A stretch of 64,000 bases of DNA from Trebonia sp963811335. Its GTDB lineage: Bacteria > Actinomycetota > Actinomycetes > Streptosporangiales > Streptosporangiaceae. Location: contig CAWERB010000023.1 in the NCBI GenBank assembly GCA_963811335.1, positions 248,001-312,000 on the forward strand, read 5' to 3'. The notes below the pieces were generated by a model, which was not told the DNA's origin, did not search any database, and saw only the letters and a list, made by a program, of their open reading frames with translations. Shown piece by piece: positions 63,092 to 64,000 of this stretch (position 1 is the first letter of the stretch; each line of letters opens with the position of its first letter). The position numbers and the translations under genes were made by a program.

Positions 63092-63829
63092 ATGACAACC
63101 GTGACCGCGGCGAAGTTGCCCGACTTCAAGCACGCCCCCAACCAGGGCGGCAACATCGAGCTGTACGAGGTGGAGAACCAGGCGCTTGACCCGGACGGCC
63201 ACGTTCTCGCCGCGATGCGGGCGCGGGCGCCCTGGTCCGGGCGCACCCTGCTGGACCTCGGCTGCGGCAGCGGGTACTGGCTCGGCGGTTACGCCGACGA
63301 GGCGGCGCAGGTGATCGGGGTCGAGCCGGACCCGCGCCTGCTCCCGCTGGCCGCCGCCCGCGATCCGCGGGTCCGGGTGCTGCACGGGTCGGCCGAGCAC
63401 ATTCCCCTGGCCGGTCATTCCGTCGACGTGGTGCATGCCCGCTTCGCCTACTTCTTCCCGCCCGGCTGCGACGCGGGACTGGCCGAGGTGATGCGGGTAC
63501 TGCGCCCGGGCGGCACGCTCGTCGTCGTCGGGAACGACCTGCGGGCCGGCGAGTTCGCGCAGCTGCTGCGCGCCGCGGAGGGAGCGCTGGTGCCGGGCGG
63601 CGGGACGCAGACCGACGCCTGGTGGGCCGCGCGCGGCGCCGACCGGACAACGGTGCGCAGCATGTGGCGCTTCACCAGGCGGGCCGACCTTGAGGCGGTG
63701 CTCCGCATGGAGTTCCCGCTGAAGGTCGCCGACCCGTGGCTGGCCGCCCGTCCCGGCGCGCTTGGCCTCAGCTACAGCTACGCGCTGTTCGCCGTCGATA
63801 AGCCGGCCGGGCTGCTACGAGCCCGGTAA
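63092..63829 (+). CDS. SAM-dependent methyltransferase (class I)
   Basis: 245 residues. SAM loop LLDLGCGSGYWLGGYADE, acidic strand VIGVEPD, VLHGSAEHIPLAGHSVDVVHARFA and VMRVLRPGGTLVVVGND. The substrate-binding part is short and gives no clue. Starts 33 bp after the GNAT stop. Confidence 0.92.
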   Translation: MTTVTAAKLPDFKHAPNQGGNIELYEVENQALDPDGHVLAAMRARAPWSGRTLLDLGCGSGYWLGGYADEAAQVIGVEPDPRLLPLAAARDPRVRVLHGSAEHIPLAGHSVDVVHARFAYFFPPGCDAGLAEVMRVLRPGGTLVVVGNDLRAGEFAQLLRAAEGALVPGGGTQTDAWWAARGADRTTVRSMWRFTRRADLEAVLRMEFPLKVADPWLAARPGALGLSYSYALFAVDKPAGLLRAR

Positions 63830-63870
63830 CCGAACCGCTGCCAGGCGCCGGGGCGGTGCATACTGATGCT

Positions 63871-64000
63871 ATGCGCCAGGCATTCGTTCATGACGCGGTC
63901 GTGACCATGGAGCCTGACGGCGACGTGCGGGAGCCGGGAGCCGCCATCACGGTCGCGCTCTGCGGGCACTGGGAGCACGAGCCGCCCTGCCCGCTCGCAC
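63871..64000 (+). CDS. Unknown protein, N-terminal part (runs off the window)
   Basis: ATG 63871 opens MRQAFVHDAVVTMEPDGD, then AAITVALCGHWEHEPPCPLA with Cys/His spacing that might bind metal. CATACT lies 6 bp before the ATG at a -10-like distance, so a leaderless transcript is possible. Cut by the window edge. Confidence 0.55.
   Translation, partial: MRQAFVHDAVVTMEPDGDVREPGAAITVALCGHWEHEPPCPLA

Noticed and set aside
1..64000. tRNA or rRNA genes, prophage, plasmid origin
   Set aside because: No cloverleaf with CCA-type acceptor, rRNA segment, phage structural gene or iteron cluster was recognised by eye.

Overview
The window is a very GC-rich chromosomal segment from a high-GC actinobacterium. 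Signs of this are GC-saturated third positions, many GTG and TTG starts, GTGA start-stop overlaps, DUF3099, PLDc_N-SHOCT and Eis-like proteins, and leaderless promoters. It carries menD of the classical menaquinone route, which argues against Streptomyces (a futalosine-pathway genus). The genus cannot be fixed from the sequence. Many genes are interrupted by single-base frame changes, which could be real decay or uncorrected indels.

Layout. 0-10.3 kb holds core and housekeeping genes: a partial upstream gene, menD, a frame-broken secreted GH25 lysozyme, a SHOCT membrane protein, a DHA2 exporter, an orphan SsuA/NMT1-like lipoprotein, argG with an ARG-box-covered leaderless promoter, and a class-C beta-lactamase-like esterase. 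10.4-13.4 kb is a decay zone: a truncated TnpB element meets a truncated MFS gene, followed by a multiply frameshifted EamA transporter. 13.5-18.5 kb has DUF3099, an enolase-superfamily gene, a possible Mpo1-like membrane protein, a SpoIIE-type phosphatase (frame-broken) and a cytochrome P450. 18.8-21.9 kb has a RelE-like small protein, a coupled pair (membrane protein plus tandem Phd-like protein) below a 13-bp-arm palindrome, and a Cys-rich zinc protein. 22-32.5 kb has a nucleotidyltransferase, RmlD-like reductase, ketosamine kinase, a frameshifted TnpB with a substituted RuvC-III residue, an Eis-like acetyltransferase, an HTH-DUF3887 gene with double operators, a TIGR03086/MarR divergent pair, an alpha/beta hydrolase and a beta-helix membrane protein. 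32.5-39.8 kb has a TetR gene, an intact TnpB with omega-RNA-like end, SnoaL-like, DUF72, AraC/VOC, a sugar isomerase/oxidoreductase pair and a decayed epimerase.

40-52 kb is the accessory island and the most unusual part. Ten copies of a ~50-bp repeat, all in one orientation, separate short gene units: MntA-like NTase with a decayed HEPN gene, a GNAT, an HTH-Fic operon with three operators at exact 28-bp spacing, a processive glycosyltransferase with a 43-aa membrane partner, Uma2, VapBC, an unknown protein, a truncated phosphotransferase, a P-loop kinase and an MFS remnant. No recombinase or integrase is seen. 52-64 kb returns to ordinary catabolic and housekeeping genes: hydrolases, a CoA-transferase/enoyl-CoA hydratase pair, a beta-CASP nuclease, a phosphotransferase, a class V aminotransferase, GNAT and methyltransferase.

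No rRNA, tRNA or CRISPR array was recognised.
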